From positions 1-64,000 of the IMG/VR virus record IMGVR_UViG_3300027899_000014: 64,000 bases of DNA; one strand, given 5' to 3'. The position numbers were made by a program, and so were the translations under genes. The notes under the pieces were generated by a model that saw only the letters and a list, made by a program, of their open reading frames with translations, was not told where the DNA came from and did not search any database. Below are positions 46,690 through 54,141 of this stretch, one piece after another (within the stretch, counting starts at the first letter, position 1; the number at the start of each line of letters is the position of its first letter). This DNA comes from a virus.

Positions 46690-49600
46690 CTAATTTAATA
46701 TACCAATATATTTTATTTCTTCATCTAATCTTACACAGAATTCAGAAGTTATACCAATATCAATAATAGCCTCATATTTTATTTCTTCATCTAGTGCTAC
46801 ATTATAAGAAATAGCTTCGTCTAATATAACATAATATTTTATTTCTTTATCAAATAAAACACCAAAAAATATTAATAATTTATCAACAAATAACTGTATT
46901 ATCGCTGTAGCATTTGAAATTACTGTGATAGTTTTACGTATAAGTTTAACTAAAGAAATATCTATAATAGATTCTACATGTAAAACCTTAGAAATCTCTT
47001 TAGTAACTGTATAGAAAATATCTGTTGTTGAATAAGCAGTTTTTATAATAGTTCTACTTATAGATGTTGTATTATTAGAAGTAGCAAATAGATATAGCAA
47101 CTTTATAAAAGCTATTGTCAACGTACTTGCGGTAATAGAAGAACTTATTAAACTTCGTAAAGTGCTTCTAGATAAAGAAGTAATTCCAGAAACACCAGAA
47201 TTTATAGTTTTAGATATAACTTTTATAATAACCGATGCAGGAATAATAAACAAAATTAAAGTTTTTGAAATCCGTTTAACAAAATAAGAACTTCCAGAAG
47301 AAGTAGTATTCAATACTTTTTGTAACTTTTTGTATAATACTAAGGTACCTGAAGAAGTACCTAACATGTTTCTATTAATTGATCTTCTAATAACCGTAGT
47401 TGGAGAAGTAGATACTATCATTGCCAATAAATGCAATGCATAATCATATAAAGCCACAGCAACAGTAGAAGAACTTAGCATAGTTCTCAATATAGATTTA
47501 TAAACTAAAGCAGTTGTATTAGCTATATTATTAACAGTTTTACTTAATTTCTTAATAACATTAATATTTGCAGTATTAAATACACTCAATACTGTTTGTA
47601 ACTTTTTATATAATACTAAGATACCTGAAGTAGTACTTACTATAGTTTTATTAATGGCTCTTATAATAATTGTTGTAGGAGATATAGATATACTCAATAC
47701 TTTTTGTAACTTTTTATATAATACTAAGGTGCCTGAAGAGGTACCTAATATGCTTTTATTAATTAATCTTGTAATAACTGATGTTGGAGATGCAGATGCT
47801 ATCATAGTCAATAACTTAATACTAAAAGCAAATAGCACTGCAGAAACAGAGGAAGAACCAACCACAAGTTTATTAATTAATCTTATAATAAAAACAGAAA
47901 CTGCAGTTGTACCAAGAACAGTTTTATTAATTACTCTTGTACTAACAGTATTAACTGATGATATACCTAAAATAGTTTTTCTAATTGCTCGAGTAATAAC
48001 TGCACTAGGTGACGAGGTTGCTAATATTAATACTAAATAAACAGAAGAAATATACCATGCAGTTATAGCACTAGTTGTAACAACTGCAGTTTTATTAATG
48101 GTTTTTAATAAAGAATATGTTACTAAAGTAGAACTTAATAATATTTTGTTAATTAATTTAGTAAAAACTATAGTTGGAGTAGTTGAACCTATTAAGGTTT
48201 TCTTTATTAATCTTATAATAAAAGCGGCACCAGAAGAGGTACCTAATATGCTTCTATTAATTGCTTTAGTAATAACCGTAGTTGGAGATGTAGATGCTAT
48301 CATTACTAATAGATGTAATACATAATCAAATAAAGCAGCGGTACCAGTAGAAGTGCCTGTTAAGGTTTTACGAATAGATTTTACTAGACTAAACGCACTA
48401 TTAGATAAACCTAATGCAATCTTTAATGTTGATTTTATAACAACTGAAGTACTTGAAGAAGTACTAAAGGCAACTTTTGACATTAATTTTAAAGCAATAG
48501 AAGTTGCTGAAGTTGTACCAACAACTGTTTTATTGACGACTCTTCTAATAACCGTAGTTGGAGATGTAGATGCTATCATTGCTAATAGATGCAATACATA
48601 ATCAAATAACGTCGCTGTACCAGAAGAGGTGACTGTTAGGGTTTTATTGATTGCTCTTCTAATAACTGATGTAGGAGATGTAGATGCTATCATTGCTAAT
48701 AGATGCAATACATAATCAAATAAAGCAGCGGTACCGGTAGAAGTGACTGTTAGGGTTTTATTGATTACTCTTATAAAAACAACTGCACATGAAGAAGTAC
48801 CTAACATGCTTCTATTAATTGATCTTCTAATGATAGATGTTGGAGATGTAGATGCTATCATTGCTAATAGATGTAATACATAATCAAATAACGCCGCTGT
48901 ACCAGAAGAAGTGACTGTTAGGGTTTTATTGATTACTCTTACTATGCTAGAAGCACCTGATGTTGAAACCAACAATATTTTTAAAATATTTCTACTAATT
49001 GTAATACTAACATTTGATGTACCTGTTAAGGTTTTATTGATTACTCTTTTAACTATAGACGTAATAGTAGTTGAACCTAAAACTATTTTTATAATGGATT
49101 TAATAAAAACTGAAGTAACACTTGTTGAAGAAACAATAGTTTTTATAATGGATTTAATAAAAGCTGCAGTAGGAATAGTATAACCAAGTGCTATTTTTAC
49201 AGTATTTCTTACTAGACTAGAGGCAATACTAGTTGAACCCGTTAAGGTTTTATTGATTACTCTTTTAACTATAGATGTAATAGTAGTTGAACCCATTAAG
49301 GTTTTATTAATTGCTCTAGTAATAACCGCAGTTGGAGATGTAGATGCAGCCATTAATAATAAACGAATACCATAAACATATAAAGTAACTAATGTTGTGG
49401 TAACAGTAGAAGTGCCTATTATAGTTTTGTTAATTCGTTTAGTAAAACTAGAGGCAACTGATGTTGTAGCAAGTATAGTTTTTGCTATTAATCTTGTAAA
49501 AATAGAGGTTGGACTTGTTGAACCTAAAGCTATTTTGTTAATTCGTTTAGTAAAACTAAAGGCAATGGATGTTGAAGAAACAATAGTTTTTATAATGGAT

Positions 49601-50121
49601 TTAATAAAAACAGAAGTTGCACTAGTTGAAGAAACAATAGTTTTTATAATGGATTTAATAAAAACTGAAGTTGCACTAGTTGTACCAAGTACGGTTTTAT
49701 TAATTGCTCTTTTAATGATAGATGTAGGAGATGTAGATGATACTAGTACTAAGAACTTCAGTATATAAGCATATAGAACACCTATTGCCGAGCAAGAACC
49801 AATTATAGTTTTCTTAACTAATTTAGTAAAAACAGAAGTGGGAGTTGAATTTACTAAACTCGCATACACGATATAAAATGATCCTACATAAGTAGGATCA
49901 ATATAATCTCCTCCTACAGTATAATCATATAAGTATGAATAAGAAGATGGCACACCTGCTATAGTTTTACCAATCCATCTAATTGATGCAGCAGCAACCA
50001 ATAAGGATACTAATCTATAGGCGGCAATACTTTTTCTAAGTGAAGCTGAGGGAGTTGTAGAAGCTACAAGACTTTGAGTATATGTTGTTCCTTGATATAC
50101 CGTTCTTAATAGTAATGACAT
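46690..50121 (-). CDS. Giant 18-residue-repeat protein (1143 residues), unknown
   Basis: Not recognised. After about 80 unique residues the protein consists of roughly fifty units of 18 residues, for example KTIVSSTSATSVFIKSII, alternating hydrophobic strands with Ser/Thr turns and one or two Lys/Arg per unit. Variant units contain LFDYVLHLLAMIAS and LVLYKKLQKVL. Acidic residues are almost absent in the repeats apart from the FDY Asp, so it is strongly basic. The last 60 residues switch to repeats of LDEEIKY type. Strand-turn periodicity suggests a beta-solenoid or fibre. It lies just upstream of gp13, where T4 carries fibritin (wac). Its ribosome site is inside an inverted repeat with a late promoter. 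Confidence 0.8.
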   Translation of the reverse strand: MSLLLRTVYQGTTYTQSLVASTTPSASLRKSIAAYRLVSLLVAAASIRWIGKTIAGVPSSYSYLYDYTVGGDYIDPTYVGSFYIVYASLVNSTPTSVFTKLVKKTIIGSCSAIGVLYAYILKFLVLVSSTSPTSIIKRAINKTVLGTTSATSVFIKSIIKTIVSSTSATSVFIKSIIKTIVSSTSIAFSFTKRINKIALGSTSPTSIFTRLIAKTILATTSVASSFTKRINKTIIGTSTVTTTLVTLYVYGIRLLLMAASTSPTAVITRAINKTLMGSTTITSIVKRVINKTLTGSTSIASSLVRNTVKIALGYTIPTAAFIKSIIKTIVSSTSVTSVFIKSIIKIVLGSTTITSIVKRVINKTLTGTSNVSITISRNILKILLVSTSGASSIVRVINKTLTVTSSGTAALFDYVLHLLAMIASTSPTSIIRRSINRSMLGTSSCAVVFIRVINKTLTVTSTGTAALFDYVLHLLAMIASTSPTSVIRRAINKTLTVTSSGTATLFDYVLHLLAMIASTSPTTVIRRVVNKTVVGTTSATSIALKLMSKVAFSTSSSTSVVIKSTLKIALGLSNSAFSLVKSIRKTLTGTSTGTAALFDYVLHLLVMIASTSPTTVITKAINRSILGTSSGAAFIIRLIKKTLIGSTTPTIVFTKLINKILLSSTLVTYSLLKTINKTAVVTTSAITAWYISSVYLVLILATSSPSAVITRAIRKTILGISSVNTVSTRVINKTVLGTTAVSVFIIRLINKLVVGSSSVSAVLFAFSIKLLTMIASASPTSVITRLINKSILGTSSGTLVLYKKLQKVLSISISPTTIIIRAINKTIVSTTSGILVLYKKLQTVLSVFNTANINVIKKLSKTVNNIANTTALVYKSILRTMLSSSTVAVALYDYALHLLAMIVSTSPTTVIRRSINRNMLGTSSGTLVLYKKLQKVLNTTSSGSSYFVKRISKTLILFIIPASVIIKVISKTINSGVSGITSLSRSTLRSLISSSITASTLTIAFIKLLYLFATSNNTTSISRTIIKTAYSTTDIFYTVTKEISKVLHVESIIDISLVKLIRKTITVISNATAIIQLFVDKLLIFFGVLFDKEIKYYVILDEAISYNVALDEEIKYEAIIDIGITSEFCVRLDEEIKYIGILN

Positions 50122-50128
50122 TGATTAT

Positions 50129-50175
50129 ACTCAAATCCTTAATAAGTTTATATTATATTTATTAAGGATTTGAGT
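50129..50175 (-). promoter_or_regulatory. 17-bp perfect inverted repeat covering the repeat-protein ribosome site
   Basis: Arms at 50129-50145 and 50159-50175, 13-base loop. On the minus strand the 3' arm contains GGA and GAG at Shine-Dalgarno distance from ATG 50121. A late box overlaps the 5' arm and loop. No U-tract follows, which argues against a simple terminator. Confidence 0.7.
50156..50163 (-). promoter_or_regulatory. Late promoter box (AATAAATA) within the inverted repeat
   Basis: Minus-strand TTAATAAATATAATA. Initiation about six bases downstream would lie in the loop and leave out the 5' arm, freeing the ribosome site. Confidence 0.55.
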
Positions 50176-50184
50176 TACATCTTT

Positions 50185-51612
50185 TTATTCCCAATAAGAG
50201 TTTACAGATACTAATACAGAGATTACACCAGTAGTTGTTACTGCACCAAAATTCCTAGCAATGAAATGCAAATATTCACCTGGATTTACTGCTAAAGGAG
50301 AGTTGAATGACATATAAGCACCACCTGCAGAACCAATTACCCCAACTGCTGATGTTACGGGAAATGTCTCAAACCCAACAGCGACTTTTCTAGGTCCTTT
50401 TGTGCCAGTGATAGCATCAACTGTTGCCAAAGTAACAGCATTAGAACCAACAGCAACTGAATATCCATATAATACTGGACCACCTGCTAAAATTGTAGTA
50501 ACTGCTCCGTGAAACTTAACACCTCTAATATAAAGTGTTTTAGCCGTTAACGCTGCAGTAGGAACTGGGTTTAAAAAAGAACCTAAAATACCATCAATAC
50601 CCTGAGCTAAAGTTGGTAATACAGGAAATAATCCACCTAATCCAGAATATACTGAAGTTGCATTATTGATAGCAGAACCAGCAGGGTTGACAGTAGCCGT
50701 TACATTGGTTAATAATGCTGTCTGACCCATAGTACCGCCAGATTGTCCTTGTATACCGGATTTACCTGAGATAGATGCGATATCTGCTATAGATTTACCA
50801 AGACCTCCCGCATCTTGCAATCCAACAAACACATAACCAATTTTTAATGTAGTTGCTGCTGATGGTGCAATTGCTGAGTTTATTACCCTAGCACTAAAAG
50901 GTTGTGCCGCAGTATAAACAGGCATTCCCATACCAGCAGGAGAATTAATAACACCAACACAAGCACCATCAATATAAAATAAAACACGGTCATCTTCACA
51001 GATAATTTTATATTTAACCATCTCAGCGATGCCTGGAGGAGTAACCACCGTGATGTTTGTTTCTACACTGTTATTTACTACAACACACTTTAAAGTACCA
51101 CCAGAATCATATCTGAATAATGCACCATCTGTTACAGCGGCATTTGTTAGGAATTGAAACAATCCAAATTCAATTGTGCAGTTTACTTGTGGTGCTGTAC
51201 TTAAAGCAACATCCATATTACAATAAGTTGCCAAATCCGAGTAGAGTGGAAAGTATTGATAGGTTTTAATTGAACTATAAGTAGATAATGTGTTTATTGC
51301 CGAAGCGTTTAATGTTATTGAACCACCGCCAACTACAACTGTTTGAGTTGTTACTGTTTGATAAAAAAGAGCAGTATTTAATGCTGTATAGTTGAAGGTT
51401 TCGGTAAACAATGGAACTGCTTGACCAACACCAATTCTGCCTTGGGCGGATACTCGTACTTCTTGTGAAATTCTACCTGCTGGGTCTCCAGTCTCAGATA
51501 TATCCGATGCCAACATTATATAACCAGATTGCGCTGGGTCAAGAGGCATATTTACTTTTACATTACCGAAACCATCTAGTCCCGAAGATGCTACTATTAC
51601 GTCTAAAGCCAT
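50185..51612 (-). CDS. Virion structural protein (conserved phage family)
   Basis: A 475-residue protein beginning ALDVIVASSGLDGFGNVKVN, with VPLFTETFNYTALNTALF near residue 70 and a beta-rich middle (YKIICEDDRVLFYIDGACVG) that looks like a concanavalin-type lectin fold. The C-terminal third (LYIRGVKFHGAVTTILAGGP onward) resembles a jelly-roll domain. I recognise the N-terminal pattern from structural proteins of uncultured phages but no function is assigned. It could be a receptor-binding or decoration protein. TAGGA precedes ATG 51612. Confidence 0.6.
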   Translation of the reverse strand: MALDVIVASSGLDGFGNVKVNMPLDPAQSGYIMLASDISETGDPAGRISQEVRVSAQGRIGVGQAVPLFTETFNYTALNTALFYQTVTTQTVVVGGGSITLNASAINTLSTYSSIKTYQYFPLYSDLATYCNMDVALSTAPQVNCTIEFGLFQFLTNAAVTDGALFRYDSGGTLKCVVVNNSVETNITVVTPPGIAEMVKYKIICEDDRVLFYIDGACVGVINSPAGMGMPVYTAAQPFSARVINSAIAPSAATTLKIGYVFVGLQDAGGLGKSIADIASISGKSGIQGQSGGTMGQTALLTNVTATVNPAGSAINNATSVYSGLGGLFPVLPTLAQGIDGILGSFLNPVPTAALTAKTLYIRGVKFHGAVTTILAGGPVLYGYSVAVGSNAVTLATVDAITGTKGPRKVAVGFETFPVTSAVGVIGSAGGAYMSFNSPLAVNPGEYLHFIARNFGAVTTTGVISVLVSVNSYWE

Positions 51613-51626
51613 TTTATTTTCCTATA

Positions 51627-51920
51627 TTAGTCTGCCCATACCCAGCGAACTTGGAATGAGTTTGTCAATTTGTGAATACTTCTTGCGTATATAGTAAACC
51701 CTGTTCCACCTGTAGGCGTCCCACATGTTATGGAAGCAAATACAGGAAAATACTTATGGTCAGAAGCAGTATGTGTTGCAGTAGTATCATCCCCCATTAC
51801 CCAAGCCTCTACTTTAGAAGAGGCTTGGATTGAGGTTTGACCAGTAACTACCACAAATGCTTCATTAGACCCTGGATCTGCTCCAAAATCTAAAGTAGCT
51901 GTACCAATTCCGTTGGCCAT
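51627..51920 (-). CDS. Small virion-associated protein (97 residues)
   Basis: Beta-rich: GIGTATLDFGADPGSNEAFV, TGQTSIQASSKVEAWVMGDD and FQVRWVWAD at the end. The small Gly/Thr-rich sequence, placement between structural genes and 3-bp spacing to the next gene suggest a tail-associated protein. Similar small proteins with SKVEAW-type cores occur in many phage structural modules; no function is known. Confidence 0.55.
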   Translation of the reverse strand: MANGIGTATLDFGADPGSNEAFVVVTGQTSIQASSKVEAWVMGDDTTATHTASDHKYFPVFASITCGTPTGGTGFTIYARSIHKLTNSFQVRWVWAD

Positions 51921-51923
51921 TTT

Positions 51924-52295
51924 TTATGCGTAAGTAATTTGAGCAGTAATTTGAATAGAATCCCCAACTTGAAGATTGACTACATCAAATGTTGAACTTA
52001 CTAACATAGTACCACCAGTTAATGCAGAAAATAATCCTGCTTCTACAATTGCTTTTGCGGTACTTGTAGCAGTAATGGTTTGGATAACTTGAAAAGTATT
52101 AGTAGAAGATGTAGCTGCGTTAGCAGATCCTCTAGTTTCTACTTCAGTAGTTAATGCAACATCACCAACAGCTGCTGTATGAACTCCAGTACCAATACCA
52201 ATCCATTTCGGAACAACAGTTGTTGTTGTAGTATCTGCCATTTTAGTAGCAGTATAAGTTTTTCCTGCAGTTGTTAAGACTGTAACTAAAGCCAT
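51924..52295 (-). CDS. Small virion structural protein (123 residues)
   Basis: Contains VVPKWIGIGTGVHTAAVGDV and ALTTEVETRGSANAATSSTN, a pattern (KW-x-GIGTG, T-L-x-x-E) common in phage proteins placed beside tail fibre genes. It ends in VNLQVGDSIQITAQITYA, a beta strand. It probably belongs to the fibre or baseplate decoration set; this is judged from context and composition. Confidence 0.55.
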   Translation of the reverse strand: MALVTVLTTAGKTYTATKMADTTTTTVVPKWIGIGTGVHTAAVGDVALTTEVETRGSANAATSSTNTFQVIQTITATSTAKAIVEAGLFSALTGGTMLVSSTFDVVNLQVGDSIQITAQITYA

Positions 52296-52299
52296 TTTA

Positions 52300-52461
52300 T
52301 TATCCTATTTTTAAAAATTTTTTTAATTTCCAAATCAATTGCTTGATTGGATTGTTGTTATAATATGATATTACACCTAAATCTTCTACTGTTCCATCAG
52401 CTCTTGTTACAATAGCACTAAAACTAATTTCTTTTGCGCCAGATTTTGCATCTACGTTCAT
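52300..52461 (-). CDS. Small protein (53 residues) in the structural operon
   Basis: MNVDAKSGAKEISFSAIVTR followed by ADGTVEDLGVIS and a basic, Trp-containing C-terminus (KQLIWKLKKFLKIG) that could be amphipathic and membrane- or protein-binding. AAGG lies upstream of ATG 52461, a late-type box precedes it, and the stop is 4 bases from the next ATG. Function unknown. The clean signals make it credible despite its size. Confidence 0.6.
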   Translation of the reverse strand: MNVDAKSGAKEISFSAIVTRADGTVEDLGVISYYNNNPIKQLIWKLKKFLKIG

Positions 52462-52474
52462 ATATTCACCTTAA

Positions 52475-52482
52475 TATTTATT
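52475..52482 (-). promoter_or_regulatory. Late promoter box (AATAAATA)
   Basis: Minus-strand GAAATAATAAATATTAAGG, 13 bp before ATG 52461. Overlaps the stop of the 52481-52813 gene. Confidence 0.45.
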
Positions 52483-52813
52483 ATTTCGTTACATTTGGAG
52501 AAACAGTAATATTTCCCTCAAGTATTCTATACTTCTTTAAAGAATTAGATGTTATTTCTACATCATACACATATCTATTTATAGTTAATGTATCTGTTAC
52601 TAAATTAGAAAGACCAATAGAAATCTTTCCTAAAGATGCATTAAGAACTACAACAGTAAGTGGTATAAATTCATTGGCAGTATAACTTTTCCTAAGTTGA
52701 CCTGCGGCAGTATACGTAGAAAGGTCAACTACTAACCCATTATTATCAACTACTGTCATAGTTCTATAGAATTCTGCGCCTTGGTCTATAGATAAATTAG
52801 CAACTGTTGCCAT
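52481..52813 (-). CDS. Small beta-sandwich virion protein (110 residues)
   Basis: Starts ATVANLSIDQGAEFYRTMTV, then DLSTYTAAGQLRKSYTAN and YVYDVEITSNSLKKYRILEG plus NITVSPNVTK. The opening 'D-x-G-x-x-F' strand and 'RILEGNITVSP' closing strand form a pattern common in small phage structural proteins of the baseplate or fibre region. It probably folds as an Ig-like beta sandwich. No function is assigned. Confidence 0.6.
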   Translation of the reverse strand: MATVANLSIDQGAEFYRTMTVVDNNGLVVDLSTYTAAGQLRKSYTANEFIPLTVVVLNASLGKISIGLSNLVTDTLTINRYVYDVEITSNSLKKYRILEGNITVSPNVTK

Positions 52814-52832
52814 CTAAATTCTCTTTTATTTA

Positions 52833-53504
52833 TTAAGCAACACGAATTAAACCAGCAGTACTATTATTTACAGGCATGGTCAAAGTAAAAGTACCGGAAG
52901 TAATACTTTGTGCCGAGAATGTAAATACACCTACAGCATTTTTGCTTGATACAGTTGAGTTATAGATTAACATTGTATCAAAACCAGTAATAGTAACGCC
53001 AGTCCAAGTCATTGACCCTGAAGGAGTCCAATATGTGGTGCCTGTAAAAGGTGTTGTACCACTTGCAACCATAGCTGGAGCATTAAAATAAACTGCTGTA
53101 GTAGATAATGCTGCAGTAACAGCTACTGATAATACTAAAGAAGTAGTACCTCCACCTGAAACAACATATGTTCCTGGTACAATACCTACTCCAGAAACTC
53201 CCATATTATTAGCAATACCTGTGCCAGAAGCAACCGTGAGAGCCGTAGTAGAAATAGTTGCAGTGCCTGTTGTAGCTACAATATTAGTTATTGCTTGACC
53301 TCCTGCAGCATAAGTACCTGTTACAGAAACTTCACCTGTAGTCGTGTACGAAGTAGTTCTAGCATCTAAAGTAGCAGTTGCTAAGAACAATGCACCATAA
53401 AATGTATCTGCTGCGACCTTACCGCCGGTAGCAATAGAAAATGCATGAACTCCGTTCATTAAATCAGTTTTGAATGTATTGCATAAACCAGCAGTATTAG
53501 CCAT
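52833..53504 (-). CDS. Virion structural protein with beta insertion (223 residues)
   Basis: The core begins ANTAGLCNTFKTDLMNGVHA with ATATLDARTTSYTTTGEVSV and ends in FTLTMPVNNSTAGLIRVA. In the middle is a Gly/Thr-rich module (VASGTGIANNMGVSGVGIVP, then GTYVVSGGGTTSLVLS) that closely resembles a module in the tail fibre (54141-56120) and one near the end of the DUF4815-type protein. Likely a tail-associated protein; no specific role can be given. Confidence 0.6.
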   Translation of the reverse strand: MANTAGLCNTFKTDLMNGVHAFSIATGGKVAADTFYGALFLATATLDARTTSYTTTGEVSVTGTYAAGGQAITNIVATTGTATISTTALTVASGTGIANNMGVSGVGIVPGTYVVSGGGTTSLVLSVAVTAALSTTAVYFNAPAMVASGTTPFTGTTYWTPSGSMTWTGVTITGFDTMLIYNSTVSSKNAVGVFTFSAQSITSGTFTLTMPVNNSTAGLIRVA

Positions 53505-53521
53505 TTTTTATTTCCTTAAAT

Positions 53522-53767
53522 TTAAAAAGTTGATTGTTCTACACCAATTTGTCCAAATGGATTATTTGTGTAAGTGTGAGCATTTGATTTTACTATTTCA
53601 TCACCTAAAAACCATTTTTCACTAAACAAAATATATGCAGATTCTACAATCCATTCAGTTTTATATAGTAATGCTGCTTCAGGAATATTACCCTTTGAAG
53701 TATATATTAATGGTGCATCAGTTGGATTTGCATTAGCAATTGTAGCAGAATAGTCTATTTCAGTCAT
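53522..53767 (-). CDS. Hypothetical protein (81 residues) in fibre operon
   Basis: Contains TDAPLIYTSKGNIPEAALLY and EWIVESAYILFSEKWFLGDE followed by VVKS-like polar residues and a C-terminal HTYTNNPFGQIG. The 'YTSKGN-P-x-x-L' and 'Y-L-GDE-VK' pattern occurs in small phage proteins beside fibres. A late box at 53796-53803 precedes it. Function unknown. Confidence 0.55.
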   Translation of the reverse strand: MTEIDYSATIANANPTDAPLIYTSKGNIPEAALLYKTEWIVESAYILFSEKWFLGDEIVKSNAHTYTNNPFGQIGVEQSTF

Positions 53768-53795
53768 AGTATTTATCTCAGTAATTATTATATAG

Positions 53796-53803
53796 TATTT
53801 ATA
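53796..53803 (-). promoter_or_regulatory. Late promoter box (TATAAATA)
   Basis: Minus-strand CTTATAAATACTATA, 28 bp before ATG 53767, just downstream of the 53809-54141 gene. Confidence 0.6.
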
Positions 53804-53808
53804 AGTTT

Positions 53809-54141
53809 TTAAATATAAGGTTTTGGATATAGATCTTTTATTGCTTTAATATTTTCTTTCCAAACATCAAAACCTTGATTATAAAGAACATCCAATTGAT
53901 CTGCAATCGAAGGATAATTTTCTTTTCTTAACTTCTTATATTTATTAAATTCGTATTCATCTTGTAGCCGTTGAATTTCATTTTCAACTTCTTCACTAGA
54001 TGGTTTCTTTTGAATAGTATCAGACCATTCTATATTTTCATATATTTGATCTCCAACAACTGACCAAATTGCTCCAGGTCTTAACATTTGAAGCGCATGA
54101 GTAATATCAAAAGTTTCAATTAAATCATGTTTGTATATCAT
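53809..54141 (-). CDS. XkdW-like tail-associated protein
   Basis: A 110-residue protein. The C-terminal half (RKENYPSIADQLDVLYNQGF, then DVWKENIKAIKDLYPKP) is the conserved Y-P-x-x-x-DQLD-x-L-Y and K-x-x-YPKP pattern of XkdW-type and fibre-adjacent proteins. The middle is helical (EEVENEIQRLQDEYEFNKYK). It follows the tail fibre gene with a one-base overlap, so it may assist fibre assembly or be a fibre-linked subunit. Exact function unknown. Confidence 0.65.
   Translation of the reverse strand: MIYKHDLIETFDITHALQMLRPGAIWSVVGDQIYENIEWSDTIQKKPSSEEVENEIQRLQDEYEFNKYKKLRKENYPSIADQLDVLYNQGFDVWKENIKAIKDLYPKPYI

Noticed and set aside
47654-49768. Several plus-strand open frames opposite the 18-residue-repeat gene
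   Set aside because: They mirror the repeat periodicity, lack ribosome sites and promoters, and vanish where the repeat pattern is interrupted.
50129-50175. 17-bp inverted repeat as a plain intrinsic terminator
   Set aside because: No U-tract follows on the minus strand and it overlaps the ribosome site and a late box, so a translational switch fits better; a terminator role is not fully excluded.
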